Source: JAVBSC01 sp031547305 (GTDB lineage Bacteria > Desulfobacterota > Desulfovibrionia > Desulfovibrionales > Desulfovibrionaceae). Taken from it: a stretch of DNA of 43,338 nt. How positions within the stretch are numbered: the stretch's first letter is position 1; each line of letters opens with the position of its first letter. Shown in pieces: positions 43,314 through 43,338 of the stretch. The notes below the pieces were generated by a model, which ran no database searches, was not told the DNA's origin, and saw only the letters and a list, made by a program, of their open reading frames with translations. The stretch lies in the NCBI GenBank assembly GCA_031547305.1, contig JAVBSC010000017.1, positions 1 to 43,338 on the forward strand, given 5' to 3'. A program made the position numbers and the translations under genes.

Positions 43314-43338
43314 ATGTCACAGGGCACCCAAAAACCCC
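43314..43338 (+). CDS. Start of a gene truncated by the window edge
   Basis: ATG at 43314 with GGGAGG five bases upstream opens a frame reading MSQGTQKP before the window ends. Only eight codons are visible, so identity cannot be judged. It diverges from the small secreted protein gene at 43173. Confidence 0.5.

Overview
The window looks like a chromosomal segment of a sulfate- or sulfite-reducing Desulfobacterota (deltaproteobacterium), most like the Desulfovibrionaceae. The main evidence is a complete dsrMKJOP electron-transfer operon preceded by an RsbRD-N-domain gene. GC content and codon use look even throughout. I found no tRNA, rRNA, CRISPR array, intact insertion sequence or prophage, so this reads as core genome with a few small accessory elements. 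No stretch longer than about 270 bases is without a gene.

Layout. (1) 16-5620, minus strand: RsbRD_N gene, then dsrM, dsrK, dsrJ, dsrO, dsrP, packed tightly and preceded by a repeat-rich leader and a candidate promoter. (2) 5850-6845, minus: a VKOR-thioredoxin fusion for periplasmic disulfide chemistry. (3) 6987-11371, plus: YgjP-type metalloprotease, a tiny lipoprotein, QueD, a GT2 / LAB_N / VTT membrane-lipid cluster, and an MFS exporter. (4) 11478-13704: divergent orphan genes. The minus-strand one has a near-consensus sigma-28 flagellar promoter; the plus-strand one is a lipoprotein behind a good sigma-70 promoter. (5) 13974-18019: yajC-secD-secF and a DUF2459 membrane protein. (6) 18093-20351: pyrB-pyrC, followed by a 152-bp MITE-like element. 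(7) 20547-25381: a catalytically degraded CCA-transferase/HD-like protein, a beta-hydroxyacid dehydrogenase, argS and a SPOR protein. (8) 25510-29069: mlaE-F-D-C-A, a lipid-asymmetry operon that includes mlaA but shows no mlaB. (9) 34723-29212, minus: cpoB, dprA, a short HD-GYP-associated-type domain protein, an HDOD protein, a degenerate REC-GGDEF protein and xerC, apparently one transcript. (10) 34891-41801, plus: a polytopic membrane protein, a membrane-bound sigma-54-type activator with an altered GAFTGA loop and a non-Fis C-terminus, a PEP-synthase-like phosphotransferase without the PEP barrel, and sfsA. (11) 41965-43338: a lipoprotein, a small secreted protein, a long G/C homopolymer tract, and the start of a truncated gene.

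How they work together: Dsr carries electrons between the quinone pool and periplasm and the cytoplasmic sulfite-reduction step. Sec, Mla, CpoB and VKOR are envelope biogenesis functions. PyrBC, ArgS and QueD are housekeeping. The least conventional part is 34891-41073. There a sensor-regulator that may not use sigma-54 normally is nearly fused to a phosphotransferase of unknown substrate, behind an uncharacterised membrane protein. This is the best candidate here for an undescribed system, and it remains an inference.
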